Of a stretch of DNA of 64,000 nucleotides, positions 25,739-34,245 are shown piece after piece (positions within the stretch are counted from its first letter, which is position 1; each line of letters begins with the position of its first letter). The notes below the pieces were generated by a model that had not been told where the DNA came from, did not search any database, and saw only the letters and a program-made list of their open reading frames with translations. Source of the DNA: Clostridium sporogenes (GTDB lineage Bacteria > Bacillota > Clostridia > Clostridiales > Clostridiaceae); NCBI RefSeq assembly GCF_001020205.1, contig NZ_CP011663.1, positions 1,674,001 through 1,738,000 of the forward strand, read 5' to 3'. Both the position numbers and the translations under genes were made by a program.

Positions 25739-27259
25739 ATGTTTACAGAAATAATAAAAAAAATTCAATCAAATTTAAAAAATAAAAAAAACAAATTTAA
25801 ATATGAATGTATTAAAATATGTCTAATATATTTAATAAGCGGATTTATTTGGGTTTATTTATCTGATACAATTGTGAATAAACTGGTTAATGATAGTAAA
25901 ATATCACTAATTATAATTACATATAAAGGCTGGATATATGTTATTATAACTTCAGCCATTCTTTATTTAGTAATAAGAAGTCTGCTAAAAAAAGTTTATT
26001 TAGCAGAAAATAAACTCAATAAAAGCTATGAAGAATTATTAGAAGTTAATAAAAAGCTTGAATGCTATGTAAAGCGATTAACTGATTCTAGAGAAGAACT
26101 AAGAATTCAATATAATCAAATTATTGAAAGCGAAAAGAAATTAAGTAAAAGTGAAGAAAAAAATAAAGCTATTATTAAAGCAATACCGGATTTATTATTT
26201 GTAGTTGATAATGAGGGATATTTTATAGATTGTGTGGTAAATGATGAAAGTCTTTTGTTAATGCCTAAGAAAAATTTTATTGGAAAATCTCTTTGGGAAG
26301 TTATTCCTAAAGAGATATCAAAAGTAGCCTATGAAAAAATAAAATTAGTACTTAAACATGGTGGATTAGAGAGCTTTGAGTATAAATTTAAAATTTCTAA
26401 TAAAGAACTGTATTTTGAACTTAGAATGGTAAAAAATAATGAAAAAGAAATATTAGCTATCTCTAGAGATATTACTTTTAAAAAACAAAGTGAACTAGAG
26501 TTTAAGATTAGTGAGGAAAGGTATAAAACTCTTGTAAGTGAAATGCAGCAAGGATTAGTACTTTTTCAAGGTAGTGGTAATGAAGAAGGAAGAATTATAA
26601 ACTATAAACTTTTAGATTCAAATGCAAGTTATGAGAGATTAACAGGATTAAAAAAGGAAAATATTTTAGGTAAAACTCTTTATGAAATATTCCCTAATAT
26701 GGAAAAAAGCTTGATTGAAAAAATCCAACAGGTAGCAATAACAGGACAATCTGTACATTATCAACGTTATATAAAAGAAAAAGATAAATATTATGAAGCA
26801 ATAGTGTATAGACCTAAAAAATTACAATTCGCAGCAATTTTAACGGACATTACTGAAAGAAAATTTGCAGAGAAAGCTTTAAAGAATAGTGAATATAATT
26901 TTAGAAATATTTTTGAAAGTTCTTCAGACCCTATACTTATAACTCTGGATAATAAGATTATTGATTGTAATCTAGCTATGATTGAATTATTAGGCTATGA
27001 TTCAAAGTCATCTATACTTCATAAAAATCCAGTTCAATTTTCCCCAGAGAAACAGCCTAATGGAGAATCTTCTAAAGAAAAAGCTCTAGAGGTATATAAG
27101 ATTACTATGAAAAATGGCAAATATAAATTTGAATGGTGGTTCAAAAGAATTGATGGTACATTATTGCCAGCAGAGGTTATGATGACAACTATATTACATA
27201 ATGGGAAAAAAGTTTTTCATTCTCTATGCAGAGATATTCGTGAAAGAAATGGAAAATAA
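25739..27259 (+). CDS. Membrane PAS-domain sensor, N-terminal half of a split signalling protein
   Basis: 506 residues. Two membrane helices (about 27-48 and 63-83) are followed by a coiled coil (85-145) and three PAS domains beginning near 147, 258 and 378. No output domain is present: the frame ends at 27257-27259, where homologous proteins run on into GGDEF. The last PAS ends in C-R-D-I-R-E-R, the usual PAC terminus, then three odd residues and the stop. The following reading frame begins 11 bases earlier with the GGDEF linker. This looks like one PAS-GGDEF-HD-GYP gene broken by a small indel, or two overlapping cistrons. AGGAG precedes the start. Confidence 0.85.
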   Translation: MFTEIIKKIQSNLKNKKNKFKYECIKICLIYLISGFIWVYLSDTIVNKLVNDSKISLIIITYKGWIYVIITSAILYLVIRSLLKKVYLAENKLNKSYEELLEVNKKLECYVKRLTDSREELRIQYNQIIESEKKLSKSEEKNKAIIKAIPDLLFVVDNEGYFIDCVVNDESLLLMPKKNFIGKSLWEVIPKEISKVAYEKIKLVLKHGGLESFEYKFKISNKELYFELRMVKNNEKEILAISRDITFKKQSELEFKISEERYKTLVSEMQQGLVLFQGSGNEEGRIINYKLLDSNASYERLTGLKKENILGKTLYEIFPNMEKSLIEKIQQVAITGQSVHYQRYIKEKDKYYEAIVYRPKKLQFAAILTDITERKFAEKALKNSEYNFRNIFESSSDPILITLDNKIIDCNLAMIELLGYDSKSSILHKNPVQFSPEKQPNGESSKEKALEVYKITMKNGKYKFEWWFKRIDGTLLPAEVMMTTILHNGKKVFHSLCRDIRERNGK

Positions 27260-28289
27260 ATTAGAATATTTAAGCTATCATGATCAATTAACAGGATTAT
27301 ATAATAGAAGGTTTTTTGAAAAAGAGTTAAAGAGACTAGATGTTGAAAAAAATTTACCTTTGACTATTGTTATGGCAGATGTTAATGGACTAAAACTTGT
27401 AAATGATTCTTTTGGGCATGCCACAGGAGATGAGTTATTAGAAAAAGTATCAGAAGTTATAAAAAAGGGATGTAGATCTAATGATATTATTGCTAGACTT
27501 GGAGGAGATGAATTTGTAATTTTGCTGCCTAAAACAGATATATATGAAACAGAACAAATTGTTAAAAATATTAATACTTTAGCTTTAAAGGAGACCGTAA
27601 GTGCTGTTAACATATCAATCTCTTTTGGATATGAAACTAAGAAGAAAGAAGGAGAAAAGATTGAAGAAATTTTAAAAAAAGCTGAAGATTATATGTATAA
27701 GAAAAAGCTTTTTGAGAGTCCAAGTATGAGAGGAAAAACTATAGGTGCTATACTTAGTACTCTTCATGAAAAAAATAAAAGAGAAGAGGAACATTCTCAT
27801 AGAGTTTCAATGTTATGCCAAGATATGGGGCATGCTTTAAGTTTAACTGAAAGTGAGACAGAGGAACTAAAAACTATTGGTTTACTGCATGATATAGGGA
27901 AAATAGCTATAGAAGAAAATATACTAAACAAGCGTGAAGAACTTACAAAGGATGAATGGCAAGAAATAAAACGACATCCGGAAATAGGATATAGAATACT
28001 TAATACGGTAAATGATATGTTAGAAATAGCAGAGTATGTATTGTATCATCATGAAAGATGGGATGGAAAAGGATATCCTAAAGGCTTAAAGGGGGAAGAG
28101 ATACCACTTCAATCAAGAATAATAACTATAGTTGATGCTTATGATGCCATGACTAGTCAAAGAAGTTATCGTAATGCTTTACCAGAAGAGACTGCTATAG
28201 AAGAACTAAAAATAAATTCAGGTACTCAATTTGATCCAGAGCTTGTAAGGATATTTATTGAAAAAGTATTAGATAAATCTTTTTATTAA
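27249..28289 (+). CDS. GGDEF and HD-GYP cyclic-di-GMP enzyme, C-terminal half
   Basis: 346 residues. A diguanylate cyclase domain (1-165) has an intact G-G-D-E-F active site preceded five residues earlier by R-S-N-D, matching the RxxD inhibitory site. An HD-GYP phosphodiesterase domain (175-340) has L-H-D-I-G-K, H-H-E-R-W-D-G-K-G-Y-P and D-A-Y-D-A-M. Both making and breaking activities appear possible. The ATG at 27249 overlaps the end of the PAS frame by 11 bases. It has only a weak AAAG ribosome site and lies exactly where a linker codon would fall in intact homologues. Either it is translated by coupling or it is the downstream part of a frameshifted gene. Confidence 0.85.
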   Translation: MENKLEYLSYHDQLTGLYNRRFFEKELKRLDVEKNLPLTIVMADVNGLKLVNDSFGHATGDELLEKVSEVIKKGCRSNDIIARLGGDEFVILLPKTDIYETEQIVKNINTLALKETVSAVNISISFGYETKKKEGEKIEEILKKAEDYMYKKKLFESPSMRGKTIGAILSTLHEKNKREEEHSHRVSMLCQDMGHALSLTESETEELKTIGLLHDIGKIAIEENILNKREELTKDEWQEIKRHPEIGYRILNTVNDMLEIAEYVLYHHERWDGKGYPKGLKGEEIPLQSRIITIVDAYDAMTSQRSYRNALPEETAIEELKINSGTQFDPELVRIFIEKVLDKSFY

Positions 28290-28394
28290 AAAGTATCTTT
28301 TATGTTTTTTAGTATTTTATAGTTTTAGAATATAAATATATTTTCCGGTGATAATATATTTTAGATAAAAAATATATTAAAGGAAGTGTTTAAT

Positions 28395-28742
28395 GTGGCA
28401 ATAATAAGTACAGCAGCGGACCCATATCAAGCATGTATATATGCCTGTGGTAGATGTGCTCAAGCGTGTTATGAATGTTTAGATGCTTGTTTAAATGAGC
28501 AAGATGTTAATCCAAGAAAAAATTGTGTAAGAATTCTTATTGAATGTGCAAAGATGTGTGAAATGTCAGTAGGTCTTATGGCGATGAATGCACAATTTGC
28601 TAAGGATCATTGTAAACTTTGCGCTACTATTTGTGATAAATGTGCTCAGGAGTGTAAAATGGTTCAAGATGAACATTGTCAAAAATGTGCACAAGAATGT
28701 ACTACCTGTGCAGAAGAATGTAACAAAATGTCTGGAATGTAA
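28395..28742 (+). CDS. Cys-rich four-helix-bundle copper-binding protein (DUF326)
   Basis: 115 residues with 19 cysteines, mostly in C-x2-C or C-x3-C spacing along amphipathic helices (C-G-R-C, C-Y-E-C-L-D-A-C, C-D-K-C-A-Q-E-C, C-T-T-C-A-E-E-C). This is the pattern of DUF326 proteins related to copper storage proteins (Csp), which bind many Cu(I) ions inside a four-helix bundle. No signal peptide, so cytosolic. The start is a GTG at 28395, ten bases past AAAGGA; an upstream GTG at 28386 touches that site and is unlikely. It stands alone, with no copper ATPase or CsoR nearby. Confidence 0.85.
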   Translation: MAIISTAADPYQACIYACGRCAQACYECLDACLNEQDVNPRKNCVRILIECAKMCEMSVGLMAMNAQFAKDHCKLCATICDKCAQECKMVQDEHCQKCAQECTTCAEECNKMSGM

Positions 28743-28894
28743 TGTATTTCAATATACGGATTTTTATCAATCTATTGAAAATTTAATAATTAAATAGGTA
28801 AAGGCTAGAAAATTAGAAATATAATAAAATTTCTTTTATTTGTAATATTAAAAGAGTAAGTTTTTTATTAAATGAACTAATCAAAGAATAGAAC

Positions 28895-28927
28895 ACTGTA
28901 TTTAGTTAAAATTCAACTAAATACAGT
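28895..28927 (+). terminator. Terminator after Cys-rich protein
   Basis: Perfect 13-bp stem (28895-28907 with 28915-28927), 7-nt loop, T-rich tail. Confidence 0.9.
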
Positions 28928-29036
28928 TTTTATTTTTAAATTTATTGTGAAGAAATTTAATACGTGTAAATTAATATATTAAAATTACGATTAATTACTG
29001 TATAAATAGACAAAATAAAAAAGGAGTATCAGCACA

Positions 29037-31109
29037 ATGAAAAAAAATTCTAATATAAAAAATAAACTTATAATTTCTTTTGTATCCTTGATTTTAGTAT
29101 CTTTAGTTCTACTAGGATCTATAGTTTACACTAAAGTATACAATGAAACAAAAGAAGACTATGCTCAATCTATAGAAAAGCAAATTACCCAAGTAGATAC
29201 TAGCTTTAATAATTATATTGTAGCCTTTGAGGAAAATATTAATATGTTTTCTAAAGGACTAAATAATCTAGAGAAGCAGGTAACTTCATATGTTGATAAG
29301 AAATATCAATCAGATGAAATACCTATGACTCCTCTCAAAAATGGAAGTTTTGAAGCTTCTTTATATAAGGAGTTCGAGAACTTTACAAAAACTCATGATG
29401 GCATAGAAACTGTTTCTATATCTTCAGAAAGCAATGGGGGCTATATGCAGTATCCAGCAATTTCAAGAAAAAAGGGATATGATCCTAGAACGAGAGATTG
29501 GTACAATGAAGCTAAAAAAAATAAGGACAAGGTTTCCTTTACAGATGTTTATAAAACCTCATCGGGATCTATGGTAATGTCAGTTTTAAATCCAGTTAAA
29601 GATTTAAATTCCAATTTTAAAGGGGTTATGACCTTTGATATAAACTTAAAAAAATTATCTGAAATGAGTAAAAATACTAAAATAGGTGAAAATGGTTATC
29701 TTATTGTAACGGATGAAAAAGGAACAATAATAGCTAGTGGTAAAGATGAAAGTCTTATCTCTAAAAGTATAAAGGAACTTAAAGTAGATAATTTAAATGA
29801 TCTATTAAAATATAAAAATAATAGTTTTAGTACAAAAATGGGCAATGGAAAAGAATATTTTATAAATGTAAAAAAATCATCTAATGAAAAATTAGGATGG
29901 TATTACATATCTTTTGTAGAAAAGGCAGAGCTCACAAAATCCGCAAATAGTATAGGGCTTATAACTTTAATTTTCACTATTATGTTTTCCATAGTTGCAG
30001 CATTAATATGTATATTTATAGCCAATAAAATATCAGATCCTATTAAATATGCATCGGAGCATATAAAAGAAATGGGAAAAGGAAACTTCACAATTCCAAT
30101 AGAAGAAAAATATTTTAAATTAGAGGATGAAATTGGAGATATTATAAAATCTTTAGACAGAATGCAGAATTCTATAAAATCTATGCTAGGTAAGGTAAAG
30201 GAAAGTTCTCAAGTGGTTTCAGAGGAGGGCCAAAAGCTGTTATCCGCTTCAGAAGAAATGACAGGTTCCTCAAGTGAAGTCTCAAATGCAATACATGATG
30301 TAGCTGTAGGAATTTCAAATCAAGCTGGAGAACTTGTGAAATCTACCTCAACTATATCAAGTTTTGGAGAGAGACTTGATATGGTTGTAAGTGAATTATC
30401 ATCAATAAGTGAAAATTCTGTAAACATAAATTTAATGGCTAATGATAGTAATAAAAAGATGGAACATATGATAGTATCAGTAAAAAATATTGGAGAGTTT
30501 TTTAAAGATTTTTTAAATGTAATATCTAAGCTTGATGATAATGTAGGCCAAATAAGTGAAATGACAAATTTAATAAATAGTATTTCTGAGCAAACTAATC
30601 TTTTAGCTCTAAATGCGGCAATAGAAGCTGCAAGAGCAGGAGAATCAGGTAAAGGATTTGCTGTGGTAGCAGATGAAATAAGAAAACTAGCGGAAAGAAG
30701 CAAGGAATCTTCTGAAAGTATAAATAAATTAGTAGAAAATATAGATGAAGATAAGAAGGATATTATAAATAATTCTGGAAAAATGAAAGGAGAATTAGAT
30801 AATCAATCTAAAATTATAGAAGAAACAATAGATGTATTTAAAAATATAATAGAAGCTATTGAGGATATTGTTCCTAAAATACAAAATGTTAATAGTTCAG
30901 CTTATTCTATAAATGAAGAAAAGGATGAGGTTTTGTCTAAGATGGAAGGAAGCTCAGCTATTTCAGAAGAAATATCTGCTTCTTCGGAAGAAATAAGTGC
31001 CTCTTCAGAGGAAATGCATAATTGTTCAAAGGATGTGGCTATATCTGCGGAGAAATTGACCGAAATGACTAGGGGAATGAATGAAGAGGTAAATAAATTT
31101 AGAATATAA
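29037..31109 (+). CDS. Methyl-accepting chemotaxis protein with dCache sensor
   Basis: 690 residues. Membrane helix 1 at about 12-32, a large extracellular dCache domain (35-300) with the R-x-W-Y ligand motif (T-R-D-W-Y near 158), membrane helix 2 at about 304-328, HAMP (330-385) and a cytoplasmic signalling domain. The highly conserved hairpin tip E-Q-T-N-L-L-A-L-N-A-A-I-E-A-A-R-A-G-E is intact. dCache receptors with this motif often bind amino acids or amines, but the ligand is not readable. AAGGAG precedes the start. No che genes nearby: an orphan receptor locus. Confidence 0.95.
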   Translation: MKKNSNIKNKLIISFVSLILVSLVLLGSIVYTKVYNETKEDYAQSIEKQITQVDTSFNNYIVAFEENINMFSKGLNNLEKQVTSYVDKKYQSDEIPMTPLKNGSFEASLYKEFENFTKTHDGIETVSISSESNGGYMQYPAISRKKGYDPRTRDWYNEAKKNKDKVSFTDVYKTSSGSMVMSVLNPVKDLNSNFKGVMTFDINLKKLSEMSKNTKIGENGYLIVTDEKGTIIASGKDESLISKSIKELKVDNLNDLLKYKNNSFSTKMGNGKEYFINVKKSSNEKLGWYYISFVEKAELTKSANSIGLITLIFTIMFSIVAALICIFIANKISDPIKYASEHIKEMGKGNFTIPIEEKYFKLEDEIGDIIKSLDRMQNSIKSMLGKVKESSQVVSEEGQKLLSASEEMTGSSSEVSNAIHDVAVGISNQAGELVKSTSTISSFGERLDMVVSELSSISENSVNINLMANDSNKKMEHMIVSVKNIGEFFKDFLNVISKLDDNVGQISEMTNLINSISEQTNLLALNAAIEAARAGESGKGFAVVADEIRKLAERSKESSESINKLVENIDEDKKDIINNSGKMKGELDNQSKIIEETIDVFKNIIEAIEDIVPKIQNVNSSAYSINEEKDEVLSKMEGSSAISEEISASSEEISASSEEMHNCSKDVAISAEKLTEMTRGMNEEVNKFRI

Positions 31110-31235
31110 ATAAAGAATTTATTACAATTATAATAAAATAAATTATAGTAAATTAAAAACAAATCTTATATTTGAATACTACATGGATAGAAAATATAAT
31201 TTTATAATTTTGAGGGTATTTCTAGAAATGCTTGG

Positions 31236-31268
31236 CATGAAAGATTCCTTTTTTAAGGAACTTTCATG
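31236..31268 (+). terminator. Terminator after chemoreceptor gene
   Basis: Stem 31236-31250 with 31255-31268 (14 bp, one bulged A), 4-nt loop, followed by a T8 run. Confidence 0.9.
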
Positions 31269-31307
31269 TTTTTTTTATATTTATGATAAAAATCTTGCTA
31301 CATCATA

Positions 31308-31363
31308 TTGATATTTATTAAGATAAATATTACAATATAAAAAAAGGTAATATATTACCTTTT
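31308..31363 (+). promoter_or_regulatory. Promoter and MarR operator
   Basis: Promoter TTGATA at 31308-31313, 17-bp spacer, TACAAT at 31331-31336. Overlapping the expected start of transcription is a perfect 22-bp palindrome at 31342-31363 (arms AAAAGGTAATA and its complement). This is the geometry of a MarR autorepressor site, 23 bases before marR. Confidence 0.75.
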
Positions 31364-31385
31364 ATTTTCTATTAGGAGGAATAGC

Positions 31386-31853
31386 ATGGATAATACGAAA
31401 GAAATGGATAATATTGATAAAAGATATCATATTTTTGGTATGCTATTTTTATTGTCTAATAAGCTTGAAACACTAGGAAATAATTTTCTTGGAGAGCTCA
31501 CAACAAAACAATGGTTTTTTATGTTAATATTAATGAATTTTTTTAAAGAGCCTCCTACTCTTAGTGAATTAGCTGATGAAATGGGAACTTCACATCAAAA
31601 TGCAAAACAAATTGCCATTAAGCTTGAAGAAAAAGGATTTTTAGTAGTGAGGAAGGATACTAAGGATAAACGGGTATTAAGGTTAACTCATACAGATAAA
31701 ATTGAAAAATATGTAAAGCTAAGAGAAGATAAAGATCACTTTTTTATTGAGAAATTTTTTAACGTATTAACAAAGGAGGAAGTTAAAAATATTTATGAAA
31801 ATTTTACTAAATTATTAGATAATATAAAAGTTATAGAAAATGAATTTTTATAA
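31386..31853 (+). CDS. MarR family regulator
   Basis: 155 residues with the MarR winged helix (P-P-T-L-S-E-L-A-D-E-M-G-T-S-H-Q-N-A, then the D-x-R-x-L-R-L-T wing at about 93-102). A perfect palindrome overlies its promoter. It precedes a flavodoxin-domain gene by 26 bases, making a two-gene operon that MarR presumably represses until an oxidant or phenolic signal appears. Ligand unknown. AGGAGGA ribosome site. Confidence 0.9.
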   Translation: MDNTKEMDNIDKRYHIFGMLFLLSNKLETLGNNFLGELTTKQWFFMLILMNFFKEPPTLSELADEMGTSHQNAKQIAIKLEEKGFLVVRKDTKDKRVLRLTHTDKIEKYVKLREDKDHFFIEKFFNVLTKEEVKNIYENFTKLLDNIKVIENEFL

Positions 31854-31879
31854 AGATATAATTTAAGGAGGTAAAATAT

Positions 31880-32422
31880 ATGTATAATAAAATAGCAGTA
31901 ATATATAAATCAAAATATGGTGGCAGTAAAAAATATGCCCAGTGGATAGCCGAGGAAGTAAAGGGGGATCTATTTAATGCCTCAAACATTAAAGGAGAAA
32001 AGTTAAAAGAATATGATATTATTGTTTATGGTGGAGGGCTTTATGCTAGTGGAATTTCAGGTATATCTCTTATAAGCAAAAATTTTGATATTTTAAAGGA
32101 TAAAAATATAATAGTATATACAGTGGGGCTTGCTTCAACGGACAAAAAAGAAATATTTATTCCTATTATAGAAAAAAATTTCCCTAAACCTCAGAGAGAG
32201 AAAATAAAGTTTTTTCATTTACGTGGTGGAATAGATTATAAAAAGCTAAGTTTAGTACACAAATCTATGATGGCAATGCTTAAAAGAGTAACAGCTAAGA
32301 AACCTGAAGATAAGTTAACAGATGAAGAAAGAGAATTTTTAGATACCTATGGAGATAAAGTAGATTTTACAGATAAAAATACAATAGTACCTTTAGTTAA
32401 GTATATTAGTAATATTATCTAG
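31880..32422 (+). CDS. Flavodoxin-domain protein
   Basis: 180 residues. The N-terminal flavodoxin fold shows the FMN phosphate loop as S-K-Y-G-G-S-K-K-Y near 11-19 and the second loop Y-G-G-G-L-Y-A-S-G near 50-58. The length and ending resemble flavodoxin-like proteins related to HemG (protoporphyrinogen oxidase type). No haem pathway genes are nearby. Second gene of the marR operon, suggesting a role in redox stress response. Confidence 0.83.
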   Translation: MYNKIAVIYKSKYGGSKKYAQWIAEEVKGDLFNASNIKGEKLKEYDIIVYGGGLYASGISGISLISKNFDILKDKNIIVYTVGLASTDKKEIFIPIIEKNFPKPQREKIKFFHLRGGIDYKKLSLVHKSMMAMLKRVTAKKPEDKLTDEEREFLDTYGDKVDFTDKNTIVPLVKYISNII

Positions 32423-32516
32423 TTAGGTGACTAAATAGAATTATATTAAGAAGAAATAGCAAAAGCGCCAATAAATATTTTGGCTTAAAAGACAAGCTTA
32501 GAACGGAATATAACAA

Positions 32517-32549
32517 CCGGCTTGGGTTATTTATTTATACCTTTGCCGG
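32517..32549 (+). terminator. Probable terminator of marR operon
   Basis: Stem CCGGC/GCCGG (32517-32521 with 32545-32549) with an additional GGT/ACC pair of arms inside, followed by TTTTT. It is weaker than the others in the window, but GC-rich for this genome. Confidence 0.55.
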
Positions 32550-32574
32550 ATTTTTATTAGTGTAAATAATAGAA

Positions 32575-32928
32575 CTACAAAGTAATTAGTTCATAATAGT
32601 CTTCTCCCCATTTGCACATCATACTAAGAATAGGCATTAAACTCTTACCTAAATCCGTTAATGAATATTCAACCTTTGGGGGAACTTGAGGATAAACTTT
32701 TCTATTAACTAAATCATCTGATTCTAGTTCTCGTAATTGTTGAGTTAACATTTTTTGAGTTATTTTAGGAATCAATTTTTTTAATTCATTGAATCTTTGT
32801 GTACCTTTTGTTCCAAGATGCCATATAATAAGAGGTTTCCATTTACCACCTATTAGATCTATTGTAATTTCAAAGGTACATGCATATTCTTTATTTTTAA
32901 ATTCTAAAATATTGCAGTTAGAGTTCAT
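32575..32928 (-). CDS. HxlR family regulator
   Basis: 117 residues. Typical HxlR winged helix: C-T-F-E-I-T-I-D-L-I-G-G-K-W-K, F-N-E-L-K-K-L-I-P-K-I-T-Q-K-M-L-T-Q-Q-L and the Y-S-L-T-D-L-G-K-S-L wing end. Cys near the N-terminus may sense electrophiles, as in YodB/HypR-type members. The frame opens at 32946, but AAAGGA places the start at 32928. Divergent from a broken nitroreductase, with a palindromic operator between them, the usual HxlR-target arrangement. Confidence 0.88.
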   Translation of the reverse strand: MNSNCNILEFKNKEYACTFEITIDLIGGKWKPLIIWHLGTKGTQRFNELKKLIPKITQKMLTQQLRELESDDLVNRKVYPQVPPKVEYSLTDLGKSLMPILSMMCKWGEDYYELITL

Positions 32929-32944
32929 AGTTTTTATCCTTTCC

Positions 32945-32966
32945 ATAGTATCTTTTTAGATACTAT
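32945..32966. promoter_or_regulatory. HxlR-type operator
   Basis: Inverted repeat with 9-bp arms ATAGTATCT (32945-32953) and AGATACTAT (32958-32966), spacer TTTT. It lies between the divergent hxlR-like gene and the nitroreductase remnant. Confidence 0.65.
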
Positions 32967-33057
32967 AATACAAAAAAGTGCGTACTTATTTTATTAAAAC
33001 TTATTTTTTACAATAGTAGCATAAATTATAAAAAATATCAATAAGGAGAACACATTT

Positions 33058-33235
33058 ATGAATACAATATTAAATAGAAAAAGTATAAGAAAATATAAGG
33101 ATATAAAGGTAAATGATGATATTGCTGAGGATTTATTAAAAGCAGGAATGGCGGTACCTCCAGCTAGGGTATCCAGATGAAGAAAGAAAAATAGAGGATA
33201 GATTTAATAAAAGTAGAATACATTATGAGATATGA
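33058..33235 (+). pseudogene. Nitroreductase remnant with large internal deletion
   Basis: It starts with ATG behind AAGGAGA and encodes a normal nitroreductase N-terminus (R-K-S-I-R-K-Y-K-D near 7-15, then L-L-K-A-G-M-A-V-P-P-A). After residue 37 the frame shifts at about 33168: the other frame reads G-Y-P-D-E-E-R, then E-D-R-F and S-R-I-H-Y-E, the C-terminal end of the same family. About 110 central codons that would hold the FMN pocket are missing. The gene cannot make an active enzyme. Confidence 0.85.
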
Positions 33236-33330
33236 TAATAGAACTTAATAAGGATATGATATAATTTAAATAAATATTTATTTAATAAGAATAAAAAGTA
33301 ATATAGATATTTAAGATGGGGGATAGAAAG

Positions 33331-33696
33331 ATGTTAACAAGTCACTTAGGAATGAAAGTAAAAGATATAGAGAAGGTTCAAAAATTTTATTGTGAAAACT
33401 TAGAATTTGTATTTGAGCATAAATATGAGGATGAGGATAAAATTCTTGTATTTCTAAAAAATGAAAATTCAGTTATAGAGTTAATATACTCCAAGAATAA
33501 TGTATATAACTCAGTGAAAAATGGAATTATAGATCATTTAGCTTTTACTGTCACTGATATACATAAATATATTGATAAGTTAAAAAGGAAGAATGTAAAT
33601 TTTATTACAAATGAAATAACAGAAGTGGATGGCAAGCTAATTATATTTTTTGAAGGTGCTGAAGGGGAAAAAATTGAATTAGTTCAATACATATAA
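33331..33696 (+). CDS. VOC (glyoxalase/bleomycin-resistance) family protein
   Basis: 121 residues forming one pair of beta-alpha-beta-beta-beta modules: S-H-L-G-M-K-V-K-D at the start, D-H-L-A-F-T-V-T-D in the middle and G-E-K-I-E-L-V-Q at the end. His4, Glu and His residues in these strands fit the metal-binding positions of lactoylglutathione-lyase-like proteins, but the reaction is not predictable. An in-frame ATG at 33316 precedes the GGGGG; 33331 has the right spacing. Ogt follows 28 bases later. Confidence 0.85.
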   Translation: MLTSHLGMKVKDIEKVQKFYCENLEFVFEHKYEDEDKILVFLKNENSVIELIYSKNNVYNSVKNGIIDHLAFTVTDIHKYIDKLKRKNVNFITNEITEVDGKLIIFFEGAEGEKIELVQYI

Positions 33697-33724
33697 AAGT
33701 ATATTATATGAAGGAGGATGGTAT

Positions 33725-34195
33725 ATGAATAATGCATATTGTTATGAAACCAAAATTGGGAAAATAGTAATTGTAGAAAATGGTATAGGTATTACTCAGC
33801 TGTATTTTGGAGAGGATATTCCTAAGAATGCAAGTATTCTTCAGACTGATTTACTAAAAAAAGCAAATGAAGAGCTAAAAGAATATTTTAGAGGAAAAAG
33901 AGAAGAATTTGATTTGCCACTTGCACCACAAGGTACAGAATTTCAAAAAAAGGTTTGGAGGGCATTACAGGAAATACCCTATGGGAAAACGTATAGCTAC
34001 AAACATGTAGCAGTAAATATAGGTAATGAGAAGGCTTGTCGTGCAGTGGGGATGGCCAATAATAAAAATCCTATACCTATTTTTATTCCTTGCCATCGTG
34101 TTATTGGGGCTAATGGTAATCTAGTTGGTTATGCAGGTGGACTAGATATCAAACAAAAACTTTTAAAAATAGAAAAAGAGAATTTAAAGGAGTAA
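33725..34195 (+). CDS. ogt: Methylated-DNA--protein-cysteine methyltransferase
   Basis: 156 residues. Repairs O6-methylguanine by moving the methyl group to its own cysteine, C123 in I-P-C-H-R-V-I. The DNA-binding helix-turn-helix has I-P-Y-G-K-T-Y-S-Y and A-C-R-A-V-G-M-A-N-N-K-N-P with the expected Arg finger. Full length for the Ogt type without an Ada domain. GGAGG ribosome site. Possibly co-transcribed with the VOC gene. Confidence 0.95.
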   Translation: MNNAYCYETKIGKIVIVENGIGITQLYFGEDIPKNASILQTDLLKKANEELKEYFRGKREEFDLPLAPQGTEFQKKVWRALQEIPYGKTYSYKHVAVNIGNEKACRAVGMANNKNPIPIFIPCHRVIGANGNLVGYAGGLDIKQKLLKIEKENLKE

Positions 34196-34245
34196 AACCA
34201 CCGAAAATATACTGAATTGTTAAAAAGATAAGGGGCTCAGAAAGC

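Noticed and set aside
27201..27248. Upstream 16-codon extension of the GGDEF frame
   Set aside because: These codons overlap the conserved PAS/PAC end in the other frame and carry no similarity; the GGDEF linker begins at 27249.
30320..30703. 127-codon minus-strand frame inside the chemoreceptor gene
   Set aside because: Antisense shadow of the conserved signalling domain, no ribosome site or homology.
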